Below are positions 6,808-13,574 of a stretch of 23,162 nt of DNA, one piece after another. The DNA is taken from NCBI GenBank assembly GCA_964634675.1, contig CAZWLH010000018.1, positions 1-23,162 on the forward strand, in the 5' to 3' direction. A model generated the notes under the pieces. That model had not been told where the DNA came from. It worked only from the letters and a program-made list of their open reading frames with translations, and searched no databases. The position numbers and the translations under genes were made by a program. Positions within the stretch are counted from its first letter, which is position 1; each line of letters begins with the position of its first letter. This DNA is from UMGS172 sp964634675. GTDB taxonomy: Bacteria; Bacillota; Clostridia; Oscillospirales; Acutalibacteraceae.

Positions 6808-7284
6808 ATGAAAAAAATATCAGCACTGCTACTTGCTCTTTCTTTCGTGTTGGGTTTCTGTGCCTGCGGCTCGGAAAGCACATCAAGCACCGACAAACAG
6901 CTTTCAAAGTTTTATGAGGCGGTTTATGAAAGTACCGAGCTTTTAAACGATGTTGCCGATGATATTTATCAAAATTGGTATGATGCCATTTATAAAGACA
7001 AATTTAATGAAGATATCAATATTGCGATAGCTTATGCACAATCCGATCACGCCGATGACATCACTAAAATCAAAGAGCTTGACGAAAAAGTATCAAGATA
7101 TTTCAGCAAGGTCAAAAGTGGCGAGCACTCAGACTTAATTAAAGATGTTATGTCCGCTTACAGTGATTATTATGAATTTGTTATAAATGTAAGCGGTTCT
7201 TTTAAATCTTACTCAGAATCGAAAGAAAGCTTAAAGAAAGAACTTACCAGCTGTTTAAGAGAACTATCTTATGAAATCGGTTAA
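6808..7284 (+). CDS. Small predicted lipoprotein of unknown function
   Basis: A 158-aa protein with a lipoprotein signal: KK at 2-3, hydrophobic stretch 4-17, then FCAC with Cys20 as the probable lipidated residue followed by GSES. Clostridial lipoboxes of the type xCAC-G are common. The mature part (21-158) looks wholly helical, rich in Asp, Glu, Lys, Ser and Tyr, with no further membrane segment and one later Cys. I recognise no domain family. The ATG at 6808 has AGGGGG 10 nt upstream. It is divergent from the XRE gene and probably repressed by it. GC is about 36 % (hand count, 6841-7284), far below its neighbours, suggesting recent acquisition. Possible roles, all inference: envelope-stress protein, or a phage-exclusion lipoprotein like those beside prophage repressors. 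Confidence 0.82.
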   Translation: MKKISALLLALSFVLGFCACGSESTSSTDKQLSKFYEAVYESTELLNDVADDIYQNWYDAIYKDKFNEDINIAIAYAQSDHADDITKIKELDEKVSRYFSKVKSGEHSDLIKDVMSAYSDYYEFVINVSGSFKSYSESKESLKKELTSCLRELSYEIG

Positions 7285-7345
7285 GTGACAATAGCGATTA
7301 GTAAACTGTAAAAAATGAGTTGTTTCGAAAGCTCATAAAATAAGA

Positions 7346-7389
7346 AAAATGCGGAAGAAGTCAATGTAAATCGGCTTCTTCCGCATTTT
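7346..7389. terminator. Bidirectional terminator between the lipoprotein gene and dusB
   Basis: A perfect 15-bp inverted repeat (arms 7346-7360 and 7375-7389, core ATGCGGAAGAAG) with a 14-nt loop. It ends in TTTTAAATTT on the + strand and TTTTTCTTATTT on the - strand, so it can serve both converging genes. I see no gene in the remaining AT-rich sequence 7285-7513. Confidence 0.8.
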
Positions 7390-7513
7390 AAATTTATATG
7401 TGCTTTGTAAATTCTAAAGATATTTAAATCTCACGAAATTAAAATAGCTTTTTAACGGCAAGGTAAATACCCATTGCTTTTTAAACTACCGTGTTTTATT
7501 GCAGTGTTTGCCT

Positions 7514-8482
7514 TTATTTATTCAATTTCATCGCCTTTTTCACCGTGGCAAGAACGTCGTCCATCGAGGAAATTCCACCTGCCATTCGGCGAAGCTCAGC
7601 CGCTCCCGAAAGGCCGCGCATATACCAGGCAGTGTGCTTTCTCGCCTCAAGCATAGCTATCTTGGTGCCCTTATATTTTTCCATACGGCGCACCTGATCT
7701 ATCAATGTCAGCATTTTCTTCTCGAGCGGAGGCTCGGGCAGGATAACACCGTCCTTTAAATAGGCGTTTATCTGTGAAAATATCCAGGGAGCGCCCATTG
7801 CAGCTCTGCCGACCATAACAAAATCACAGCCTGTTTTCTCATACATTTCGGCGGCCGACTTGGGCGACACTACGTCGCCGTTGCCGATGACCGGTATATT
7901 TACTGCTTCTTTAACGGCACGGATTATATCTATATCGACCGGCGGTGCATACATCTGCACACGGGTCCTGCCGTGAACGGTGACGGCCGCAGCTCCCGAC
8001 GCTTCGGCTATACGTGCTATTTCGACGGCATTTTTTGAGGTATCGTCCCATCCTGCCCTTATTTTCACCGTAACGGGGAGCTTCACCGCCCCGACAACGG
8101 CTTCGACAATGCTTGCGGCAAGCTTCGGATCCTTCATAAGTGCACTGCCGCCGCCCGAGGACACCGCGACCTTGGGAGCCGGACACCCCATATTTATATC
8201 CAGAAAATCGGGGCCGTGCTGCTCGGCAAGCTTGGCGGCCTCGGCCATACAGTAAGGGTCACAGCCGAAAAGCTGTGTGCCGTAGGGGCGTTCCGAGTCA
8301 TTGACCTCGAGATAAGCCTCGGATTTTTTGTCGTGCAGGCTTATTCCCTTTGCGCTTGCAAGCTCCCCCACCGCATAGGCCGCACCATGCTCACGGCATA
8401 TTTCGCGCATCGCACGGTCGGCGACACCGGCCATCGGTGCCAGGCAGGCAAAGCCGTCGGTAATCATATTTCCTATTTTCAT
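7514..8482 (-). CDS. dusB: tRNA-dihydrouridine synthase B
   Basis: FMN/NADPH enzyme reducing uridine to dihydrouridine in the tRNA D-loop. The 322-aa TIM-barrel protein carries LAPMAGVADRAMR near the N-terminus. The catalytic motif is DINMGCPAPKV with Cys100, the same number as in E. coli DusB. The FMN phosphate-binding stretch is VTVHGRTR and the later glycine motif is IGNGDV. I chose the ATG at 8482 (MKIGNMITDG), which has GGAG 5 nt upstream. An in-frame ATG at 8545 would add 21 lysine-rich residues with no SD and would overlap the predicted promoter. The gene is monocistronic, divergent from polA. Confidence 0.93.
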   Translation of the reverse strand: MKIGNMITDGFACLAPMAGVADRAMREICREHGAAYAVGELASAKGISLHDKKSEAYLEVNDSERPYGTQLFGCDPYCMAEAAKLAEQHGPDFLDINMGCPAPKVAVSSGGGSALMKDPKLAASIVEAVVGAVKLPVTVKIRAGWDDTSKNAVEIARIAEASGAAAVTVHGRTRVQMYAPPVDIDIIRAVKEAVNIPVIGNGDVVSPKSAAEMYEKTGCDFVMVGRAAMGAPWIFSQINAYLKDGVILPEPPLEKKMLTLIDQVRRMEKYKGTKIAMLEARKHTAWYMRGLSGAAELRRMAGGISSMDDVLATVKKAMKLNK

Positions 8483-8528
8483 ATTATCTCCGTTAAAAGC
8501 TTTGGTTTTAAAAAAATATTTCTTATGT

Positions 8529-8557
8529 AATATATCATTTTTCAAGCATTATTTCAA
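8529..8557 (-). promoter_or_regulatory. Promoter of dusB
   Basis: On the minus strand TTGAAA (8557-8552), 17 bp, TATATT (8534-8529), five of six matches each. This supports the downstream start at 8482. Confidence 0.65.
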
Positions 8558-8593
8558 GTGGTTTAAAAAATCTCTCTTATTTTGAGAAAGTAT

Positions 8594-8622
8594 TTGAGTT
8601 TTCATAACAATAATGGTACAAT
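8594..8622 (+). promoter_or_regulatory. Promoter of the polA operon
   Basis: TTGAGT (8594-8599), 17 bp, TACAAT (8617-8622). The -10 is good and the -35 moderate. The start would be near 8629, giving a leader of about 32 nt before the polA ATG at 8661. Confidence 0.6.
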
Positions 8623-8660
8623 ATAGATATCACAGTCCTTCGGAAAGGATAGACACATTT

Positions 8661-11198
8661 ATGAAAATACTTGCAATCGACGGTAACAGTATTATAAACC
8701 GTGCTTTTTACGGTATCAAGCTTTTGACCACCAAGAGCGGACTGTATACCAACGGCATTTACGGCTTTATGAATATTCTCGGCCGTCTTTCGGACACAGA
8801 GAATCCCGACGGCACGGTCATTGCCTTTGACCTTCACGCACCGACCTTCCGCCACAAGGAATACGACAATTACAAGGCAGGACGGCACGCAATGCCCGAT
8901 GAGCTGAGAATGCAGATGCCTATTCTGAAAAAGCTTCTTACGCTGTTCGGATATACCTGTCTTGAATGTGAGGGATATGAAGCCGACGATATTTTGGGAA
9001 CGCTTGCCTCGATCTGTGAGGAAAGCGGCAATACCTGTGTTATTGCTACCGGCGACCGCGATTCCTTTCAGCTCGTTTCCGACTCGACCACGGTTTTGCT
9101 CTCGGCAACAAAGGCCGGAAAGCCCGAGATAACGCCCTATACTCCCGAGGCAATACTCGAAAAATACGGCGTTTCTCCGCTTCAGATGATAGAAATCAAG
9201 GCCTTGCAGGGAGACACAAGTGACAAGATACCGGGCGTTGCCGGAATAGGCGAAAAAACCGCCGGTGAGCTTATCAAAAAATACGGCAGCATCGATTATA
9301 TATATGAGCATTTGTCCGAGCTCGACATTCGTGAAACACTTCGTTTAAAGCTTGCCGCAGGCAAGGATTCGGCCTATTTGAGCCGTTTTTTGGGCACTAT
9401 CGTCCGCGATGTTCCGATCGACCGGGAAATCGGACATTACAAAAACAAAGAAAGAAACAGCCGTGAACTTGCCAAGCTGCTTTGTGAGCTTGAATTTTTT
9501 ACAATGCTCGAAAAGCTCGGGCTATCCTCGGTCGACACCTCAGCCGACGAAAAAACAGAAGCTACCGTTTTCGAAGAGTGTGACGAAGCCGGCATTATCC
9601 GTGAGGCCGAGACTCTCGGTCTTTGCGACATTTACAAGGACGGAGATATTCTTTGCATCGCCGCAGGGCAAAAAGCCTGCTCCCTGCCGCTTTCTTCGGC
9701 GGCGGTGATATTGGAGAACGGCGATATTAAGAAGAGAATTTATGATTCCAAGCCGCTTCACAGGCTTTGTGCGGAGCAGGGCGTGGAAATTCGCGGCGTG
9801 ACCTTTGACACCGTGCTTGCCGCATATTTGATGAATCCGTCCTCTTCGGAGTACGGACTTTCAAGGCTTTCGGAGGAATACGGCGCGGCTGTGCCCGAGC
9901 TTGCCGACGGTCTTAAAGAAGCGGCACTCACTTCCGAAATCAACAATGTACTGCTTGAAAGGCTTTGCGAAACGGGGCAGGATAAGCTTTTGTCTGATAT
10001 TGAGCTTCCGCTTGCAAAGGTTTTGGCAGAAATGGAGGAGACGGGTTTTCTTGTCGACACCGATGCGATAACCGCCTACGGCGATATGCTCGGTCGGCAG
10101 ATAAGCGAGCTTGAGGATGAAATATACTCCGAGGTGGGCTATGAGTTCAACCTCAACTCGCCGAAGCAGCTCGGCGTTGCCCTTTTCGAGCACCTGGGAC
10201 TTCCCTGCCGCAAAAAGACCAAAAACGGGTATTCAACCAATGCCGAGGTGCTTGAGGAGCTTCGAAATATGCACCCGGCCGTTGAGCATTTGCTGAAATA
10301 CAGAACACTTGCCAAGCTGAAATCGACCTATTGCGACGGTCTTGCCGCCGTTGCCGACGGTAACGGGCGTATACATTCGACCTTGAATCAGGCCGAAACA
10401 AGAACGGGACGAATCAGCTCCTCGGAGCCGAATTTGCAGAACATTCCCGTCAAGCGTCCCGAGGGACGTGAGCTTCGCCGATTTTTTAAGGCCAAGGACG
10501 GCTTTGTGCTGTGCGATGCCGACTATTCTCAGATCGAGCTTCGCGTGCTGGCGCATATGGCCGACGACGGCAATATGATAAACGCTTTCTTAAGCGGTAC
10601 CGATATACACACACTCACGGCAAGTCAGGTCTTCGATATGCCGACCGAGCTTGTCACTCCGACCATGCGTTCACGGGCAAAGGCGGTCAATTTCGGCATC
10701 GTATACGGCATCGGTGCGTATTCGCTCGCCAAAGACATCGGTGTCAGCAACCGTGAGGCAAAGGCTTATATCGACAGCTATCTCGCCACCTATCCGAAGG
10801 TCGACGAATATATGAAGCGTGTGGTGGAAAAGGCCAAGGAAAACGGCTATGCCGAGACAGTTTTCGGTCGAAGAAGACTTTTGCCCGAGCTTAAAAATTC
10901 CAACGGTATGCTGCGTGCCTTCGGTGAGAGAGTGGCTCGCAATATGCCCATTCAGGGCACCGCCGCCGACATCATCAAGATAGCAATGATAAGGGTATCC
11001 GACCGACTGCGCCGTGAGATGCCCGAAGCCGCACTTATTATGCAGGTGCATGATGAGCTTATCGTCGAGGCACCGACCGACAAGGCCGAAGCCGCCTGTA
11101 AAATTCTTAAAGAGGAGATGGAAAACGCCGTACAGCTTTCGGTTCCGCTCACGGTCGACGTGCACTTCGGAAAAACGTGGTACGACGCTAAGGAATAA
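8661..11198 (+). CDS. polA: DNA polymerase I
   Basis: Fills gaps and removes RNA primers during lagging-strand synthesis and repair. The 845-aa protein has an N-terminal 5'-nuclease domain (about 1-290, with EGYEADDILG, GDRDSFQL and GDTSDKIPGV). A middle domain resembles the 3'-5' exonuclease fold but lacks the metal-binding acidic motifs. The C-terminal family A polymerase has motif A DADYSQIELR (619-628), motif B RSRAKAVNFGIVYG (from 670) and motif C QVHDE (795-799). Proofreading is therefore probably absent, as in many Firmicutes PolA. The ATG at 8661 (MKILAIDGNS) with AAAGGAT upstream is preferred over an upstream in-frame ATG at 8613, which lies inside the promoter. First gene of a five-gene + strand operon. 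Confidence 0.97.
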   Translation: MKILAIDGNSIINRAFYGIKLLTTKSGLYTNGIYGFMNILGRLSDTENPDGTVIAFDLHAPTFRHKEYDNYKAGRHAMPDELRMQMPILKKLLTLFGYTCLECEGYEADDILGTLASICEESGNTCVIATGDRDSFQLVSDSTTVLLSATKAGKPEITPYTPEAILEKYGVSPLQMIEIKALQGDTSDKIPGVAGIGEKTAGELIKKYGSIDYIYEHLSELDIRETLRLKLAAGKDSAYLSRFLGTIVRDVPIDREIGHYKNKERNSRELAKLLCELEFFTMLEKLGLSSVDTSADEKTEATVFEECDEAGIIREAETLGLCDIYKDGDILCIAAGQKACSLPLSSAAVILENGDIKKRIYDSKPLHRLCAEQGVEIRGVTFDTVLAAYLMNPSSSEYGLSRLSEEYGAAVPELADGLKEAALTSEINNVLLERLCETGQDKLLSDIELPLAKVLAEMEETGFLVDTDAITAYGDMLGRQISELEDEIYSEVGYEFNLNSPKQLGVALFEHLGLPCRKKTKNGYSTNAEVLEELRNMHPAVEHLLKYRTLAKLKSTYCDGLAAVADGNGRIHSTLNQAETRTGRISSSEPNLQNIPVKRPEGRELRRFFKAKDGFVLCDADYSQIELRVLAHMADDGNMINAFLSGTDIHTLTASQVFDMPTELVTPTMRSRAKAVNFGIVYGIGAYSLAKDIGVSNREAKAYIDSYLATYPKVDEYMKRVVEKAKENGYAETVFGRRRLLPELKNSNGMLRAFGERVARNMPIQGTAADIIKIAMIRVSDRLRREMPEAALIMQVHDELIVEAPTDKAEAACKILKEEMENAVQLSVPLTVDVHFGKTWYDAKE

Positions 11199-11626
11199 TG
11201 GAAAAAGAACATCTTATAGTTTTTCTTTGCACCGGCAACACCTGCCGCAGTCCGATGGCGGCGGCATTGTTCGAAAAGCTGCTTGCCGACCGTCGCAAAA
11301 CAGGCTATACCGTCAAGAGCTGCGGACTTGCCGCTTTCGCCGGTGACACCGCAACCGAGCATTCAATAGCGGTGATGAGGGAAAACGGGATCGATCTCAG
11401 CGGTCACCGTGCAAGTCCCGCGAATATTTTACTTCTCGACGGTGCCGAGCTTATCGTTTGTATGACCGAGGCACACAAAAACGCACTGATAAAAGCCGGC
11501 ATCTCGCCTGAAAAAATAACCGTTATGAATATCCCCGACCCATTCGGCGGCACCTTGGACGACTACCGTGAATGTGCCGAAAAAATCAAGACGGAGCTTG
11601 TGAAGATATATGAAAAGCTCGGTTGA
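11198..11626 (+). CDS. Low-molecular-weight protein phosphatase, probable protein-arginine phosphatase (YwlE-like)
   Basis: A 142-aa LMW-PTP fold enzyme. The P-loop CTGNTCRS (Cys11 to Arg17) has the CX5R signature, and the general acid lies in DPFGG (Asp114). A Thr directly after the nucleophilic Cys (Thr12) is the feature that distinguishes B. subtilis YwlE, which removes phosphate from arginine, from tyrosine phosphatases. By that rule this enzyme should reverse McsB-type protein arginine phosphorylation (inference from one residue and overall similarity). The ATG shares its A with the polA stop TAA, so translation is coupled. No mcsB kinase gene is in the window. Alternative: a general LMW tyrosine phosphatase. 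Confidence 0.85.
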   Translation: MEKEHLIVFLCTGNTCRSPMAAALFEKLLADRRKTGYTVKSCGLAAFAGDTATEHSIAVMRENGIDLSGHRASPANILLLDGAELIVCMTEAHKNALIKAGISPEKITVMNIPDPFGGTLDDYRECAEKIKTELVKIYEKLG

Positions 11627-12071
11627 ATACTCAATTCGCAGAATGTGCCCGACCGACACAGAGGAAGCGGCAAGGCTTGAGCGCATTTGCCTTGAGTCCG
11701 AAGGGTGGACTGCCGAGGGCATTGCCGAAACACTTGAAAGAGGCGGCTATTATCTTGTAGCCGAGAGTGACGGGAAATTGCTCGGTCACGCAGGCTTCAC
11801 GCTTGCCGCCGACGAAGGCTATATCACCAACATCGCCGTTTCTCCCGACTTTCGCCGACAAATGATCGCCTCACGGCTTACCGAAGCTTTAAAGCAGCTT
11901 GCCGAATGTCTTGGCGCTTCGTTCCTCAGCTTGGAGGTGCGTGAATCGAACTCGGCCGCAATAGCGCTTTATGAAAAATCGGGCTTTGAGACGGTCGGCC
12001 GAAGAAAAAATTTTTACCGTGACCCTGTCGAAGCCGCACTTATTATGACCGTTTATTTTAAAGAGGTTTAG
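11610..12071 (+). CDS. rimI: Ribosomal protein S18-alanine N-acetyltransferase RimI-like (GNAT)
   Basis: A 153-aa GNAT acetyltransferase next to tsaD, the usual rimI position. The RimI family acetylates the N-terminal Ala of ribosomal protein S18. Motif A reads YITNIAVSPDFRRQMIASRL (71-90). Motif B reads LEVRESNSAAIALYEKSGF (108-126), with Tyr121 in the position of the usual catalytic Tyr. The acetyl-CoA pyrophosphate loop, normally R-x-x-G-x-G/A, has Met85 where Gly is expected (R82-R-Q-M-I-A87), which could weaken cofactor binding. The start at 11610 overlaps the phosphatase gene by 17 nt. The ATG at 11643 is possible but would cut the first strand. It ends with TAG. Confidence 0.85.
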   Translation: MKSSVEYSIRRMCPTDTEEAARLERICLESEGWTAEGIAETLERGGYYLVAESDGKLLGHAGFTLAADEGYITNIAVSPDFRRQMIASRLTEALKQLAECLGASFLSLEVRESNSAAIALYEKSGFETVGRRKNFYRDPVEAALIMTVYFKEV

Positions 12072-12074
12072 ATT

Positions 12075-13091
12075 ATGAAAATACTTGCAATTGAATCATC
12101 CTGCGACGAAACGGCGGCCGCAGTTGTCGAAGGAAGAACCGTTTTGTCGAATATTGTCGCAACGCAGATTGCGGAGCACCGAATTTACGGCGGAGTTGTG
12201 CCCGAAATCGCTTCAAGACGGCACTGTGAGGTCATTTCCTCGGTGGTCGACGAAGCCGTTAAGTCAGCCGGCCTCACGCTTACCGACATTGATGCCGTTG
12301 CCGTGACCTATGCTCCGGGACTTATCGGTGCACTGCTTGTCGGTGTCAATTTTGCAAAGGGACTTGCTACGTCACTCGGCGTGCCGTTGATACCCGTTCA
12401 TCACCTCAGAAGCCACATAGCCGCCAACTACATATGTCATAAGGAGCTTGAGCCGCCGTTTCTCTGCCTGCTCGTTTCGGGCGGAAACAGTCTCATTGTC
12501 AAGGTCAACGGATATACCGACTTCGAAATAATCGGCCGCACACGTGACGATGCCGCAGGCGAATGCTTTGACAAGGCCGCACGCTCGATGGGGCTTGATT
12601 ATCCGGGCGGTGTTATGCTTGATAAGATAGCGACCGCGGCGGATTTCGAAAAATATCCTATGCCCTGGCCCAGGGTGGATTCTTCCGAGCTTGATTTCAG
12701 CTTTTCGGGACTCAAAACGGCCGTGATAAATCTCACACACAATGCAAAGCAGAAGAACGAGCCCATTGACGTGCCCGTTTTATCGGCAACGGTTCGCCGC
12801 CGTGTCTGTGATATTTTGATTTCGAACACGATGCGTGCCGCCGAGCTTTACAATATGAAAAAAATCGTCATTGCAGGCGGCGTTTCGGCCAATTCCGAGC
12901 TTCGTGAGCGAATGACCGAGGAATGCGCGAAAAGGCAGCTGTCTCTGTTCTTCCCCGAAAAGAAGTATTGCGGTGACAACGCCGCAATGGTGGGAGCACA
13001 GGCTATTCACGAATTCAATGCTGGCCACACGGCAGGTGTTGAGCTGAACGCCGCCGCAACCATGGATATTTGCAGTAACGGAGGAAAATAA
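12075..13091 (+). CDS. tsaD: tRNA N6-adenosine threonylcarbamoyltransferase
   Basis: Transfers the threonylcarbamoyl group from TC-AMP to A37 of ANN-decoding tRNAs (t6A). The 338-aa ASKHA-fold protein begins IESSCDETAAAV. It has YGGVVPEIASRRH (38-50). The metal ligands are in VHHLRSH (His110 and His114) and GDNAAMVGAQ (Asp301), and LDFSFSGLKTAV is present. The phosphate segment reads VSGGNS (134-139), where the family almost always has SGGH (see findings). It starts 3 nt after rimI and is followed after 1 nt by the C_GCAxxG_C_C gene. The partners tsaB and tsaE, often adjacent, are not here. Confidence 0.96.
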   Translation: MKILAIESSCDETAAAVVEGRTVLSNIVATQIAEHRIYGGVVPEIASRRHCEVISSVVDEAVKSAGLTLTDIDAVAVTYAPGLIGALLVGVNFAKGLATSLGVPLIPVHHLRSHIAANYICHKELEPPFLCLLVSGGNSLIVKVNGYTDFEIIGRTRDDAAGECFDKAARSMGLDYPGGVMLDKIATAADFEKYPMPWPRVDSSELDFSFSGLKTAVINLTHNAKQKNEPIDVPVLSATVRRRVCDILISNTMRAAELYNMKKIVIAGGVSANSELRERMTEECAKRQLSLFFPEKKYCGDNAAMVGAQAIHEFNAGHTAGVELNAAATMDICSNGGK

Positions 13092-13092
13092 A

Positions 13093-13509
13093 ATGGCAGG
13101 TAAATACACTATGGAGGCATTAACGCTCCACAAAAAAGGCTTCAACTGTGCACAGGCGGTCGTATTGCCGTTTTGCGAAAAGCTGGGACTTGACCGAAGC
13201 ACCGCAATGCGTGCCTCGGAGGGCTTCGGAGCCGGAATGGGTGCCTGCAAATACACCTGCGGAGCTTTGTCGGGAGCTGTTTTTTTGGCCGGACTCGGCA
13301 TCTGTAACGGTGACCTGAACGATCATTCCACCAAGCGTGACACATATGCCGTTTGCCGCCGGCTGACCGAAAGCTTTGAAAAGGAGTGCGGCTCCTGCGT
13401 TTGTGAGGAAATAAGAGGACTTAAAACCAAAACGCCTTTGAAAAGCTGCGATGAATGTGTTATGATAGCCGCAAGACTTGCCGAAAAAATGCTGAACGAA
13501 GAAAAATAA
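13093..13509 (+). CDS. C_GCAxxG_C_C family cysteine-motif protein
   Basis: A 138-aa small protein of the C_GCAxxG_C_C family (putative redox-active protein, function unknown). Visible motifs: GFNCAQAV (near 16-23), EGFGAGMGACKYTCGALSGAVFLAGL (GxGMG then CxxxCGAxSG), and a C-terminal set ECGSCVCEEIRG plus SCDEC. The ten cysteines suggest metal or Fe-S binding, or disulfide chemistry. No signal peptide, so cytoplasmic. The ATG at 13093 follows GGAGG in the last codons of tsaD; it is the last gene of the polA operon. Members often sit beside transporters or redox genes, so its place after tsaD may be only co-transcription. Confidence 0.85.
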   Translation: MAGKYTMEALTLHKKGFNCAQAVVLPFCEKLGLDRSTAMRASEGFGAGMGACKYTCGALSGAVFLAGLGICNGDLNDHSTKRDTYAVCRRLTESFEKECGSCVCEEIRGLKTKTPLKSCDECVMIAARLAEKMLNEEK

Positions 13510-13522
13510 GTCAAAGCATCAA

Positions 13523-13562
13523 AAAAGCTACTCTGTTCTTTAAAGTGAGCAGAGTAGCTTTT
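13523..13562. terminator. Bidirectional terminator between the polA operon and the dnaG-rpoD-capA operon
   Basis: A perfect 13-bp inverted repeat AAAAGCTACTCTG / CAGAGTAGCTTTT with a 14-nt loop. It has T-runs on both strands, stronger on the minus strand (T6). It lies in the short gap between two converging operons. Confidence 0.85.
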
Positions 13563-13574
13563 CTATGCTTATTT

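Noticed and set aside
6461..7284. Toxin-antitoxin pair
   Set aside because: The genes are divergent rather than in one operon, and the partner has a clear lipoprotein signal, which is not typical of a cytoplasmic toxin.
7458..7485. Hairpin GCAAGGTA...TACCCATTGC followed by T5
   Set aside because: Short interrupted stem with almost no loop; a much better bidirectional terminator lies at 7346-7389.
8483..8545. Longer dusB start at 8545
   Set aside because: It would place coding sequence over a TTGAAA-N17-TATATT promoter and has no SD, whereas the ATG at 8482 has GGAG and matches usual DusB length and Cys100 numbering.
8593..8600. Half-site TATTTGAGT near the polA promoter, resembling the XRE operator
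   Set aside because: Only one half-site, no palindrome, in AT-rich DNA; probably chance.
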